DNA from: Natronomonas salsuginis
GTDB taxonomy: Archaea; Halobacteriota; Halobacteria; Halobacteriales; Haloarculaceae
Reading direction: 5' to 3'
Length of the DNA stretch: 64,000 bases
Assembly (NCBI RefSeq): GCF_005239135.1
Contig: NZ_QKNX01000003.1
Span: 62,001-126,000, forward strand
Shown: piece by piece, positions 51,929-60,218 of the stretch
How positions within the stretch are numbered: position 1 is the stretch's first letter
Layout of the letters: each line of letters begins with the position of its first letter
Notes under the pieces: generated by a model
What the model saw: the letters and a program-made list of their open reading frames with translations, nothing else
Told to the model about the DNA's origin: nothing
Databases searched by the model: none
Position numbers and translations under genes: made by a program

Positions 51929-51940
51929 GTTTCCGGAAAC
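51929..51940. other. perfect palindrome before the orc gene, possible origin-box core
   Basis: GTTTCCGGAAAC is a 12-base perfect palindrome 52 bases before the orc start. Archaeal origin recognition boxes beside orc/cdc6 genes often contain TTTCC...GGAAAC-type sequence. Only one good copy is seen in 51878-52022, so an active origin is doubtful; it may be an autoregulation site. Confidence 0.3.
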
Positions 51941-52022
51941 TCCTATGATAGTACCATCGTGAGTACCCAAAAACCTACGCCGTATCCCGATTTGTGTTCG
52001 TGGAAAGTCGAGGCTTCCGGAG

Positions 52023-52232
52023 ATGGACGAAGACGATACCTACGAACGCGACGGCACGACCTACGTGACGTTGGCGCCCCGAATCCTCAATCTCGAGGAA
52101 GTGACGGACCGATTGGAGGAGCTCGAACGCGGCATCATGGACGCCGTCGACGACACGAGCGGGGACGACGAACTGATGCGGATCGATGAGGTACTGGCGC
52201 TTCTCGACGTCGATATCGACGCGCCGGTCTGA
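52023..52232 (+). CDS. small acidic hypothetical protein
   Basis: A 69-residue acidic protein: a short strand pair (DDTYERDGTTYVTLAPRI) followed by helices with the repeat EEVTDRLEELERGI. It has no metal or catalytic motif. It stands alone at the right edge of the accessory island, convergent with hisE 31 bases away. I do not recognise the family. Confidence 0.5.
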   Translation: MDEDDTYERDGTTYVTLAPRILNLEEVTDRLEELERGIMDAVDDTSGDDELMRIDEVLALLDVDIDAPV

Positions 52233-52263
52233 CCTCGATTCGCGCGGGTCGTCATCCGAGTCG

Positions 52264-52572
52264 TTAGGTGTGTCGCTCCCGAAGCTCCGAACGAACGGTT
52301 TCGAGATCCAGCCCCTTCATCGACAGCAGAACGAGCAGGTGATAGACGAGATCGGCCGCCTCGTGCGTCAGTTCCTCGGCGTCGTCGTCTTTGGCCGCCA
52401 AGATGAGCTCCGTCGTCTCCTCGCCGAGCTTTTCGAGGACGGCGTTCTCGCCCTTCTCGTGGGTGAAAAGCGACGTCGTGTACGAGTCCTCGGGGAGGTT
52501 GGCCTTTCGCGATTCGATCAGCGCGGAGAGGTCGTCGAGGACGTCTTCGCGTCCGTCGTGGGCGTCGCTCAT
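52264..52572 (-). CDS. hisE: HisE, phosphoribosyl-ATP pyrophosphatase
   Basis: A 102-residue MazG-like all-alpha enzyme for the second step of histidine synthesis. Signature acids are in NAVLEKLGEETTELILAA and HEAADLVYHLLVLL. It is a stand-alone HisE (not fused to HisI). It overlaps the preceding gene by four bases. Confidence 0.93.
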   Translation of the reverse strand: MSDAHDGREDVLDDLSALIESRKANLPEDSYTTSLFTHEKGENAVLEKLGEETTELILAAKDDDAEELTHEAADLVYHLLVLLSMKGLDLETVRSELRERHT

Positions 52573-53015
52573 GGCCCCATCAAGGTCCGGATGTCGTCTA
52601 AGTGTTCGTATTCCGCGAGCGGTTCGCGCCCGTCGTCGAACACCGCCGTCGAGAGCTCGATGTCGGCGTTCGTCCGCGCGGCGAGGGCGAGCGAGTCGCT
52701 CGGACGGGCGTCGACGACGACACCGCCACGCGGCGTGTCGAGATACAGATCGGCGATGTAGGTGCCGTCGTCGATGTCCGAGATCGCCACGCGATCGACA
52801 CGACCCCCCAGTTCCTCGACTACGTCGAGCAGGAGATCGTGGGTGAGCGGCCGCCCGATGTCGACCGCGTCGAGCCCGCGCGCGATGCTCGCCGCCTCCT
52901 CGAAGCCGACGAAGATCGGGAGGACGTCCGACTCGCCGTCGACGGCGATCGTCACGACCGCGACGACGCCCGAGGGCGACTCGGCGAACCGGACGCCCTC
53001 GATGTGTGCGTCCAT
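52569..53015 (-). CDS. bifunctional nuclease family (BFN/DUF151) protein
   Basis: A 148-residue protein with the DUF151 pattern: DVLPIFVGFEEAASIARGLD, PLTHDLLLDVVEELGG and DARPSDSLALAARTNADI. The family includes proteins with reported RNase/DNase activity, of unclear role in archaea. It is followed by hisE with a four-base overlap. Confidence 0.85.
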   Translation of the reverse strand: MDAHIEGVRFAESPSGVVAVVTIAVDGESDVLPIFVGFEEAASIARGLDAVDIGRPLTHDLLLDVVEELGGRVDRVAISDIDDGTYIADLYLDTPRGGVVVDARPSDSLALAARTNADIELSTAVFDDGREPLAEYEHLDDIRTLMGP

Positions 53016-53101
53016 GGGGGATAGAGGCGTCGAAGCGGTAAAAATCCGCGTGTTCGGCGGACTTCGCGGCCCGGGGTCGAGCGCGACCCGCGGAGGCCCG
53101 G

Positions 53102-53680
53102 CTACTCGAAGAACGCCAGGCCGTGGATCCGCGAGTCGTCGGTCAACTCGGGGTGAAACGACGTACCGAGGATCGCGCCCTGTCTGACCGCGACGGGCCG
53201 ACCGTCGACCGTGGCGAGTACCTCGACGTCCGGGCCGACTTCGTCGATCGCGGGCGCGCGGATGAACACGGCCGGAAACGGCGAGTCGAGCCCCGTGACG
53301 TCGAGGGCCGTCTCGAAGCTGTCGGCCTGCCGGCCGAAGGCGTTACGGTCGACGGTGACATCGAGGAGGTCGAGCGTCGCGACGCGGTCGTCTTTCGCGT
53401 CCGAGCTGGCGACGATCAGACCAGCACAGGTCGCGAGCATCGGTTTTCCGGCGGCGGCGAACGCCCGTATCTCCTCGTCGATCCCCTCGTCGGCGAGGAG
53501 CCGTGAGATGGTGGTCGACTCGCCGCCGGGCAACAGGAGGAGGTCGCAGTCGGGGACGACGCCCGCGGTTCGAACGATCTCGACGGTACAGCTCTCGCCG
53601 TGTCGGTCGGCGGCGCGTCGGACGGCGTCGGCGTGTTCGGCGACATCGCCCTGAACCGCGATGACGCCCGCTTTGAGCAT
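53102..53680 (-). CDS. pdxT: PdxT, glutaminase subunit of pyridoxal phosphate synthase
   Basis: A 192-residue class-I glutaminase giving ammonia to PdxS. The nucleophile is in ATCAGLIVA, the oxyanion loop in LPGGESTTISRLL, and the His-Glu pair in SFHPELTDD. ATG 53680 (MLKAGVIAVQGDVAEH) is the family's usual start; the longer frame upstream is not protein-like. pdxS is not in the window. Confidence 0.94.
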   Translation of the reverse strand: MLKAGVIAVQGDVAEHADAVRRAADRHGESCTVEIVRTAGVVPDCDLLLLPGGESTTISRLLADEGIDEEIRAFAAAGKPMLATCAGLIVASSDAKDDRVATLDLLDVTVDRNAFGRQADSFETALDVTGLDSPFPAVFIRAPAIDEVGPDVEVLATVDGRPVAVRQGAILGTSFHPELTDDSRIHGLAFFE

Positions 53681-53785
53681 ACTACGCGTAGGCCGGTCGA
53701 TCCGAAAAAGGGCTCGGTCCACTGCGACTCCGAGCGCCGCCCGGTAAGTCGGAGGGGCTTTGCTCGCGTGCATCGTAGCGCGTGT

Positions 53786-54304
53786 ATGCTCGTCGCGCTC
53801 TCCGACACGCACGGCCGGGAGGACGCACACCTCACGAGCCGACTCGAAGAAGTGCTCCGAACGGCCGACACGATCGTTCACGCGGGCGATTTCATGACCG
53901 CCGACGTGCTCGACGCGTTCGAAACCTACGGCCCGATCGAAGGCGTCTCCGGGAACAACGACACGCCCGTAGTGTGCGACCGCGTGTCGACGGATCGGAT
54001 CGTCGAATGGGAGGGGCTCAGGATCGCCGTCGTCCACGGCCACGAACACACCGACACGGCGCTGTCGATGTTCGCCAGACAGTCGAACGCCGACCTCGTG
54101 ATCGTCGGGCACTCGCACGCCCCCGAGTTCCGCCCGGGGATCGTCCCGGTGCTCAACCCCGGCAGTCACGCCGATCCGCGCTGGAACCGACCGGCGTACG
54201 CCGAACTGGAGTGGGACGACGAGGAGAGCGTGGCACGCGGGCGGCTCCTCGAACCGTCGGGGACCGTCTTCGAGCGGTTCGTGGTCGAGCCGCGAGGCGT
54301 CTAA
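53786..54304 (+). CDS. YfcE-like metallophosphoesterase
   Basis: A 172-residue calcineurin-like phosphoesterase. Metal ligands are visible in ALSDTHGRE (D and H), VHAGDFM (D), SGNNDTP (N), VVHGHEH and VGHSHAPE (H). Family members cleave phosphodiesters, but the natural substrate is unknown. ATG 53786 is chosen because it starts exactly at the first strand. It diverges from pdxT. Confidence 0.9.
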   Translation: MLVALSDTHGREDAHLTSRLEEVLRTADTIVHAGDFMTADVLDAFETYGPIEGVSGNNDTPVVCDRVSTDRIVEWEGLRIAVVHGHEHTDTALSMFARQSNADLVIVGHSHAPEFRPGIVPVLNPGSHADPRWNRPAYAELEWDDEESVARGRLLEPSGTVFERFVVEPRGV

Positions 54305-54445
54305 ACACGGCTACGCGGCAGGAGCGTGCGCCGAACGCGGGTGCGGGGATCGACTTGCAATGATGGAGGGCCGAAGCGTCCAGCGCGTTCGACACGTCGT
54401 ACGAGTATATAAAGAGACCACCGAAGGGTAAAATCGGCGTTTGAG

Positions 54446-55192
54446 CTATCGTGGGCGCGACCTGAGATACGTCACCCCGACGACGATCGTGAGCACGATC
54501 GCACCGCCGAGGAAGAAGGCAAGGCCGGGCGGCATCCCGCCGCCGAACAGCACGGCGAGCCCGTCGGCGGTTTCGGTCGCGACGTCCGTAGCCTCGGAGG
54601 TCGGCGTGACGGTCGGTTCGGGGGCGGACGTCGGCTCCGGCGTTCGTTCCGCCGCACCGAACGCGCCGACATCACCATCGCCGGGCGTCGCCGAGGGCTC
54701 GGGTGTCGGTTCCGCGCGGTCGGTAGACGCGCCGCCGGGGGCGGAGGGCCCTCCAACGAGCCCCTCACCGAACAGCGATTGGACCACCGCGCCGCCGACG
54801 CCAAGCGCGAGAAAGCCCGCGAAGAGCCGCGAGACGGCGGCCCGAAGCCCCGAGGCGCGCTCTTTCTCGCCGGCGAAGATCACGAGCGGGCTGTCGGCGG
54901 GACCGTAGATCGACATCTCGCGGCCCTTCTCGGAGTAGGCGGTGCCGACGATCTCGATCGCGCCAGCGTCCTCGAGGTTCGCGAGGTGGTACTGTGCGTT
55001 CTGCAGCGAGGTGTCGACGCGGTCTGCGAGCTCGCCGGGCGGTGCGGGCTCGTCGTGGAGCGCCGCGAGGATTCGGCGAGCCGTCTGCGAGGAGAGCGCG
55101 GCCATCAGCTCGTCGGCCTCCTCGCTGTCGAGGCCGACGACCCGCGGCTCGCTGTCCGGCGAGATGTCCGGACTGGAGGGCAGGAGGCTCAT
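54446..55192 (-). CDS. membrane-bound ArsR-like HTH protein
   Basis: A 248-residue protein. Residues ~25-95 form a winged helix (ELADRVDTSLQNAQYHLANLE; wing VGTAYSEKGREMSIYGP). A hydrophobic segment follows (about 120-135), then a long Pro/Thr/Glu linker (150-205) and a C-terminal membrane helix (GLAFFLGGAIVLTIVVGVTYL). It is likely an anchored regulator seen widely in haloarchaea. Its target and signal are unknown. Confidence 0.75.
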   Translation of the reverse strand: MSLLPSSPDISPDSEPRVVGLDSEEADELMAALSSQTARRILAALHDEPAPPGELADRVDTSLQNAQYHLANLEDAGAIEIVGTAYSEKGREMSIYGPADSPLVIFAGEKERASGLRAAVSRLFAGFLALGVGGAVVQSLFGEGLVGGPSAPGGASTDRAEPTPEPSATPGDGDVGAFGAAERTPEPTSAPEPTVTPTSEATDVATETADGLAVLFGGGMPPGLAFFLGGAIVLTIVVGVTYLRSRPR

Positions 55193-55299
55193 CGGGGAGG
55201 CGTATCAGGTCCTTGGCCATGAACTTTTATCAACGTCGTCAGCCCGGCGTCGGACGACGGCCCCGAAACGGTTTTGTCCTGGGACCGTTACCCCCGCGT

Positions 55300-55482
55300 A
55301 TGTCAGCATCCGCCCCGGCGTTCGTCGAGGCCGTCACCCCGTCGCCGCTCTCTCTCGGCATCGACCCCGTCCTCGTCGGCATCATTCTGGTGCTGTTGCT
55401 CATCGTCTTCGCGATCTTCCTGTTCATCCGACGAACGTTGCTCAGTTTCTCGGAGGGCATGCGCGACGGGAAACGCCGGTGA
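55300..55482 (+). CDS. small single-helix membrane protein
   Basis: A 60-residue protein from ATG 55300 with one strong helix (DPVLVGIILVLLLIVFAIFLFI) followed by a basic tail. Function unknown. It is convergent with the threonine aldolase gene: its stop at 55482 abuts the other's at 55483. Confidence 0.6.
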   Translation: MSASAPAFVEAVTPSPLSLGIDPVLVGIILVLLLIVFAIFLFIRRTLLSFSEGMRDGKRR

Positions 55483-56487
55483 CTAGATCCCGGCGATCGC
55501 CTCGACGGCCGTCTCGACGTCCTCGCGACTGACGCCGAGGTGCGTACAGAAGCGGACGCGCCCCTCGCCGAACGGGCCGCAGTTCACGCCGTGGGCCGCG
55601 CAGGCGTCGACGAACCGCTCGACGGGCGTGGCTGGCTCCGACATGACGATGTTCGTCTCCGGGTCGGCGACCGACAGGCCGTCGATCGACGCGAGCCCCG
55701 CCGCGAGCGCGCGGGCGTTCTCGTGATCGTCGGCCAATCGCGTTCGATTCTCCAGCGCGAGCAGACCAGGCGCGGCGAGGACGCCCGCCTGCCGCATGCC
55801 GCCGCCGAACAGCTTTCGGACCCGGCGGGCTTTCTCGATGAACGGCTCGGTGCCGGCGAGCATCGAGCCGACGGGCGCACCGAGCCCCTTCGAGAGACAG
55901 CACATCACCGAATCCGCCTCGCGGACCAGCCGCGCGGCTTCGACGTCGAGCGCCGCGGCGGCGTTGAACAGTCGCGCGCCGTCGACGTGGACCGGGACGT
56001 TCCGCTCGTGGGCGGCCCGCGCCGCAGCATCCATCTCGTCGGCGGAGATGGCGGTCCCGCCCTTGCTGTTGTGGGTGTTTTCGAGACAGACGAGCCCGGT
56101 CCCGGCGCGGTGGCTGTCGGCCTCGACGTATCCCTCGGCGATCGACTCGGGCGTGACGACGCCGCGCGAGCCGCCGTCGACCGTCCTGACCTGCAACCCG
56201 GCGTGTTGGGCGAGCCCGCCGAGCTCCCACTTGTAGATGTGGCTCTCGCGCTCGACGAGCACCTCGTCGCCGCGGTCGGCGTGGACGCGGGCGGCGATCT
56301 GGTTGCCCATCGTCCCCGAGGGGACGAACAGAGCGGCCTCCGTCTCGAGGAGCTCGGCGACCGTCGCTTCGAGCTCGTTCACCGTCGGATCCTCCCCGTG
56401 GACGTCGTCGCCGACCGCGGCGTCGGCCATCGCCGCGCGCATCGCCTGGGAGGGCTTGGTCACCGTGTCGCTCCGCAGATCGATCAT
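55483..56487 (-). CDS. ltaE: low-specificity threonine aldolase family enzyme
   Basis: A 334-residue PLP enzyme of fold type I. The N-terminus [17 protein letters not shown] is a family hallmark. The PLP lysine is in [12 protein letters not shown], and further family stretches are [25 protein letters not shown] and [11 protein letters not shown]. It splits threonine or allo-threonine into glycine and acetaldehyde. ATG 56487 is preferred; eight upstream codons lack family sequence. Beta-elimination activity on related amino acids is possible. Confidence 0.9.
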   Translation of the reverse strand: MIDLRSDTVTKPSQAMRAAMADAAVGDDVHGEDPTVNELEATVAELLETEAALFVPSGTMGNQIAARVHADRGDEVLVERESHIYKWELGGLAQHAGLQVRTVDGGSRGVVTPESIAEGYVEADSHRAGTGLVCLENTHNSKGGTAISADEMDAAARAAHERNVPVHVDGARLFNAAAALDVEAARLVREADSVMCCLSKGLGAPVGSMLAGTEPFIEKARRVRKLFGGGMRQAGVLAAPGLLALENRTRLADDHENARALAAGLASIDGLSVADPETNIVMSEPATPVERFVDACAAHGVNCGPFGEGRVRFCTHLGVSREDVETAVEAIAGI

Positions 56488-56574
56488 ATACGACGGAGGC
56501 GTCGGATGCATAAGAATTGCCGCGATCTGTCCTCCGGGGGAGGGGCGGGATAGACGCGTCGATGAGTGGATCGC

Positions 56575-59241
56575 CTACTCCTCGATGTCGATCGCCGGCC
56601 GGGAGGGCTCGGCCTTGGCCGCTGCCTCGCCGGGCGCGTCATCGGCGGCCAGCACGCGCACCTCGGCGTCGAACTCCCGTTCGATCAGCCACGCCGCGGA
56701 TTCGAGCGCGGCGAGTTCGGTGTCGGGATCGAGGGTCCGCTGGAGCGCCTCCCGGGTTTCCTGCAGATCCTGTCCGTAGGACGCGGCGTCCTGTCCGTGC
56801 CGCTTGATCTCCTCGTGTTGCATCAACTCACCGATCACGTTCGGCGCGTCGCTGTCGATCGCGACGTTCAGCGCTTTGTGTTTCCAGGCGGGTGTGACGA
56901 CGATGTCGATCCGTTCGGGATCGTCGATCCCCGCCACGTCGACGATCTGTCGGACGTCCTCGCGGGTGTTCTCGACGAGCCGTTGCCGTTTCTCGATCGT
57001 TTCACGGTCCGCAGCGGCAGTCGGCCACGTGGCGTCGACGACGAAGCCATCCTCGCCGAGCGTCTCCCACAGCTCCTCACAGAGGTGGGGCGCGACGGGC
57101 GCGAGCAGTCGGATCGCGACCGAGAGCGCGCGCTCGACCGTCTCGGCGTGGACAGCTGTATAGTCGCGGTACTGTCTGAGCGTCCCGACGAGCGATTGGG
57201 CCCCGCGGACGGCGGTGTTGAACACCAACTCGTCGTACTCCTCAGTCGCGACGACGACCGCGGCCTCGATCTCGCCGTCGACGTATCCGGCGATCGGCCC
57301 CGCCTCGTCGGTCGTCTCGATCTCGTCGGCGGCGTAGGCCTCGACGAGCTCTTTGAACCGCGAGAGGAACCGGTAGGCGGACCGGACACCCTGCTCGGAC
57401 CAATCGAAGTCGCGCTCGGGCTGGGCGGCCTGCATCATGAACAGCCGCGCGGTGTCCGCGCCGTACTCGGAGACGATCGCCTGCGGCGAGACGACGTTGC
57501 CCTTCGATTTCGACATCTTCTCGCCTTCCAGTTGGACCATCCCCTGCGCGAGCAGGTTCGTGAACGGCTCGCGGTGTTCGAGCCCCTCGTGGTCGGCCAG
57601 CGTCTTCGTCACGAACCGCGAATACAGCAGGTGCATCACGGCGTGTTCGATGCCGCCGACGTACTGGTCGACCGGCATCCAGTCGTTGGCCCGATCGAGG
57701 TCGAAGGGCGCGTCGTCGAGGTCCGGAGAGACGTAGCGCAGGAAGTACCACGAGGAGTCGACGAAGGTGTCCATCGTGTCCGTCTCCCGCACGGCGTCGC
57801 CGCCGCACTCCGGACAGCTCGTGTGTTTCCACTCTTCGGCGGCGTCGAGGGGGTTGCCCGTCGTGTTGATGAACTCGGGGAGTTCGACCGGAAGCTCCTC
57901 CTCGGGGACCGGAATGGCCCCGCAGTCGGGGCAGTGGACGATCGGGATCGGCGTCCCCCAGTAGCGCTGTCGGGAGATACCCCAGTCGCGGAGCCGATAC
58001 TGCGTGTGGTGGCTTGCCCCCTCGAGATCAGCCGTCAGCCGCTCGCGCGCCTCGGCGCTGCCGAGGCCGTCGTACTCGCCGGAGTTGACCAACACGCCGT
58101 CCTCGGTGAACGCCTCCTCGCTCACGTCGGGGGCTTCGGGGTCGTCGCCGCCCCCCGGTTCGGGCGCGATCACCGGCACGATATCGACGCCCATCTTCTC
58201 GGCGAAGGCGTGGTCGCGGTGGTCGTGGCCGGGGACGCCCATCAGCGCGCCCGTCCCCACGTCCGAGAGGACGAAGTCCGCGACGAACACCGGCAGCTCC
58301 TCGCCCGTGATCGGGTTCGTCGCGGTGAGATCGGTCTCGACGCCGTTCGGCTCGTCACCCTCGGGATCGGCCTCGTGATGGACGAACTCGTGGACGGCCT
58401 CGTCGGATTCGACGAGCTCCTCCGAGATCGGGTGGTCGGGGGCCAACGCGAAGAACGTCGCGCCGAAGATCGTGTCGACGCGGGTGGTGAACGCCTCGAC
58501 CGCGCCGTACTCGGCGTCGTCGCCGGACAGGTCGAACTGGAGCGTCGTCCCGTGCTGGCGGCCGATCCAGTTGCGCTGCATCTGTCGGACGGAGTCGGGC
58601 CACCCCTCCAGTTCGTCGATGTAGTCGATCAGCTCGTCGGCGTACTCGGTGATCGAGAGGAACCACTGTTCGAGCTCGCGCGTCTCGACGGGGGTGTCAC
58701 AGCGCCAGCAGAGTTCGGCCTCGGTCTCGACCTGCTCGTCGGCCAGCACCGTTTCGCACGTGGGGCACCAGTTGACCTCGGCGTCGCGCTGTTCGGCAAG
58801 TCCCTCCTCGAGGAATCGCGTGAAGAGCCACTGGTTCCACTTGTAGTACTCGGGCGTGCAGGTCGTGATCTCCCGCTCCCAGTCGTAGCCGAAGCCCATC
58901 GATTCCATCTGCCCCTTCATCGTGTCGATGCAGTCGAACGTCCAATCGCGGGGATTGGTGTCGCGCTCCTTGGCGGCGTTCTCGGCGGGAAGGCCGAACG
59001 CGTCCCATCCCATCGGGTGGAGCACCTCGTCGCCGCACATCCGGCGATACCGGGCGTACGCGTCCGTGATCGTGTAGTTCCGGACGTGGCCCATGTGGAG
59101 CTGTCCGGACGGGTAGGGGTACATCCCGAGGACGTAGGTCGGATCCTCGGCGTCGTCCGGGATCCGGTACGCGGAGGCGTCGTCCCAGGCGTCCTGCCAG
59201 CGTCGTTCGACCGCGGCGTGGTCGTATCCGTCGTCGTACAT
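56575..59241 (-). CDS. leuS: leucyl-tRNA synthetase
   Basis: An 888-residue class I synthetase. The HIGH motif is HMGH in YPSGQLHMGHVRNYT (near 50), and the KMSKS motif is EGEKMSKSKGN. A large editing domain sits between them (FTTRVDTIFGATFF and GHDHRDHAFAEKMG), with zinc-type CxxC knuckles (CPTCETV, CWRCDTP; CPDCG, CPECGG). Such bacterial-like LeuS with these inserts is usual in haloarchaea. Confidence 0.96.
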   Translation of the reverse strand: MYDDGYDHAAVERRWQDAWDDASAYRIPDDAEDPTYVLGMYPYPSGQLHMGHVRNYTITDAYARYRRMCGDEVLHPMGWDAFGLPAENAAKERDTNPRDWTFDCIDTMKGQMESMGFGYDWEREITTCTPEYYKWNQWLFTRFLEEGLAEQRDAEVNWCPTCETVLADEQVETEAELCWRCDTPVETRELEQWFLSITEYADELIDYIDELEGWPDSVRQMQRNWIGRQHGTTLQFDLSGDDAEYGAVEAFTTRVDTIFGATFFALAPDHPISEELVESDEAVHEFVHHEADPEGDEPNGVETDLTATNPITGEELPVFVADFVLSDVGTGALMGVPGHDHRDHAFAEKMGVDIVPVIAPEPGGGDDPEAPDVSEEAFTEDGVLVNSGEYDGLGSAEARERLTADLEGASHHTQYRLRDWGISRQRYWGTPIPIVHCPDCGAIPVPEEELPVELPEFINTTGNPLDAAEEWKHTSCPECGGDAVRETDTMDTFVDSSWYFLRYVSPDLDDAPFDLDRANDWMPVDQYVGGIEHAVMHLLYSRFVTKTLADHEGLEHREPFTNLLAQGMVQLEGEKMSKSKGNVVSPQAIVSEYGADTARLFMMQAAQPERDFDWSEQGVRSAYRFLSRFKELVEAYAADEIETTDEAGPIAGYVDGEIEAAVVVATEEYDELVFNTAVRGAQSLVGTLRQYRDYTAVHAETVERALSVAIRLLAPVAPHLCEELWETLGEDGFVVDATWPTAAADRETIEKRQRLVENTREDVRQIVDVAGIDDPERIDIVVTPAWKHKALNVAIDSDAPNVIGELMQHEEIKRHGQDAASYGQDLQETREALQRTLDPDTELAALESAAWLIEREFDAEVRVLAADDAPGEAAAKAEPSRPAIDIEE

Positions 59242-59360
59242 AGAGAGGAAGGTACCGGACCTTCCGTCGGTTCGGCCCTTAAACTTTCCATCCCGCCGGC
59301 CGTGTCCACGGGCTGAGAATCGGGGAGAAAGACCATACGTGCCCGTGCCGAATTCGGCAT

Positions 59361-59576
59361 ATGATCAAAGAGACGGCAGCGGGGCGACTGAAGGGCGCGG
59401 TGCGATCGATCCGCGGTACCGAACCCGAACCGGAGAACGATCAGCTCGCGAATCCGAAAATCGCCGCGGCAGCGGCGCTGCTCGTCGTGTTGTTGCCGCT
59501 GGTGCCGTTTCTCGTGATCGTCTGGATGGTCTCGAAGACACTGAGGGGCGTCCGAAAGCGCGTTTCCTGGGAGTGA
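59361..59576 (+). CDS. small membrane protein
   Basis: A 71-residue protein with a charged N-terminal half and one long hydrophobic helix (IAAAAALLVVLLPLVPFLVIVWMV), then a basic tail (RGVRKRVSWE). The family is unknown to me. It diverges from leuS and likely has its own promoter in 59242-59360. Confidence 0.6.
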   Translation: MIKETAAGRLKGAVRSIRGTEPEPENDQLANPKIAAAAALLVVLLPLVPFLVIVWMVSKTLRGVRKRVSWE

Positions 59577-59689
59577 CGGAGTCGGCGTATCAGCGGGCGA
59601 GAACGTCTCGTGGCGGAGAGTGGGCGATTTTCGGAACGACGTGTCAAAATATGTGCTATTGTGGGACGTATGTGTTCGGGCGATAGCCA

Positions 59690-60118
59690 ATGGGATCCAC
59701 GGATCGGGGGACGGCGTTGGAGCAACCGAGCGCGCGAGGGGCCACCGCCACCGAGATTCCACGCAGGGTTCGACTGCTCGGCGGCGGGCTCGGCCTCGTC
59801 GTGACGGGTAGCGCCGTCGCCTTGTTCGCCGTTCCGGGACCGATGATCGGGGCGTGGCCGTTGGCGGTCTCCCCGCTGACCGGCTGGTTCACCCTGTTCG
59901 GGGTCGTGAATCTCTTCGTCGCCCGCGATCCGCGCTGGCGCGCCGCTCGGATCCCGATCCAGAGTCAGCTGCTCGGGTTCGCGTTGGTGTTGGCCGGCGT
60001 CCCGCGGGTGGGGGACGACTTCGACCCCTCGAACGCGCTGACGTGGGGCGTCGTCGGCGGGATGGCGCTGTACGTCGTGGCCCTCCTCGCGCTGTATCTC
60101 GTGGTGGAGCGGCGGTGA
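59690..60118 (+). CDS. four-helix membrane protein
   Basis: A 142-residue protein with four hydrophobic segments (LLGGGLGLVVTGSAVALFAV, LTGWFTLFGVVNLFVA, LLGFALVLAGV and GGMALYVVALLALYLVV). It has no motif that I recognise. It is convergent with uvrC, the A/T-box array lying in the 100-base gap between them. Confidence 0.6.
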   Translation: MGSTDRGTALEQPSARGATATEIPRRVRLLGGGLGLVVTGSAVALFAVPGPMIGAWPLAVSPLTGWFTLFGVVNLFVARDPRWRAARIPIQSQLLGFALVLAGVPRVGDDFDPSNALTWGVVGGMALYVVALLALYLVVERR

Positions 60119-60130
60119 GTGACGGAATGG

Positions 60131-60203
60131 ATTTAAATAGTCATCCGTAGCCGCCGAGAGCCATTTAAATACTAACCAGCCCCACGCCCGGAGACATTTA
60201 TAT
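60131..60203. repeat. second triplet of A/T boxes with 32/33-base spacing
   Basis: ATTTAAAT (60131), ATTTAAAT (60163) and ATTTATAT (60196) are separated by steps of 32 and 33 bases, the same as the TTTATAA boxes at 14025-14096. Like that array it lies directly 3' of a minus-strand gene (here uvrC, stop at 60219). The DNA between boxes differs from the first array, so spacing is the conserved feature. Confidence 0.5.
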
Positions 60204-60218
60204 ACCAGCGAGCGTCAC

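Noticed and set aside
51878-52022. An active replication origin at the orc gene
   Set aside because: Only one palindromic candidate box is visible and there is no clear A/T-rich unwinding region with paired boxes. It is recorded only as a possible regulatory site.
53681-54169. An N-terminal extension of pdxT up to 54169
   Set aside because: The extra residues lie opposite the phosphoesterase gene and do not resemble the family. PdxT conventionally begins at the MLKAGVIAVQGD start.
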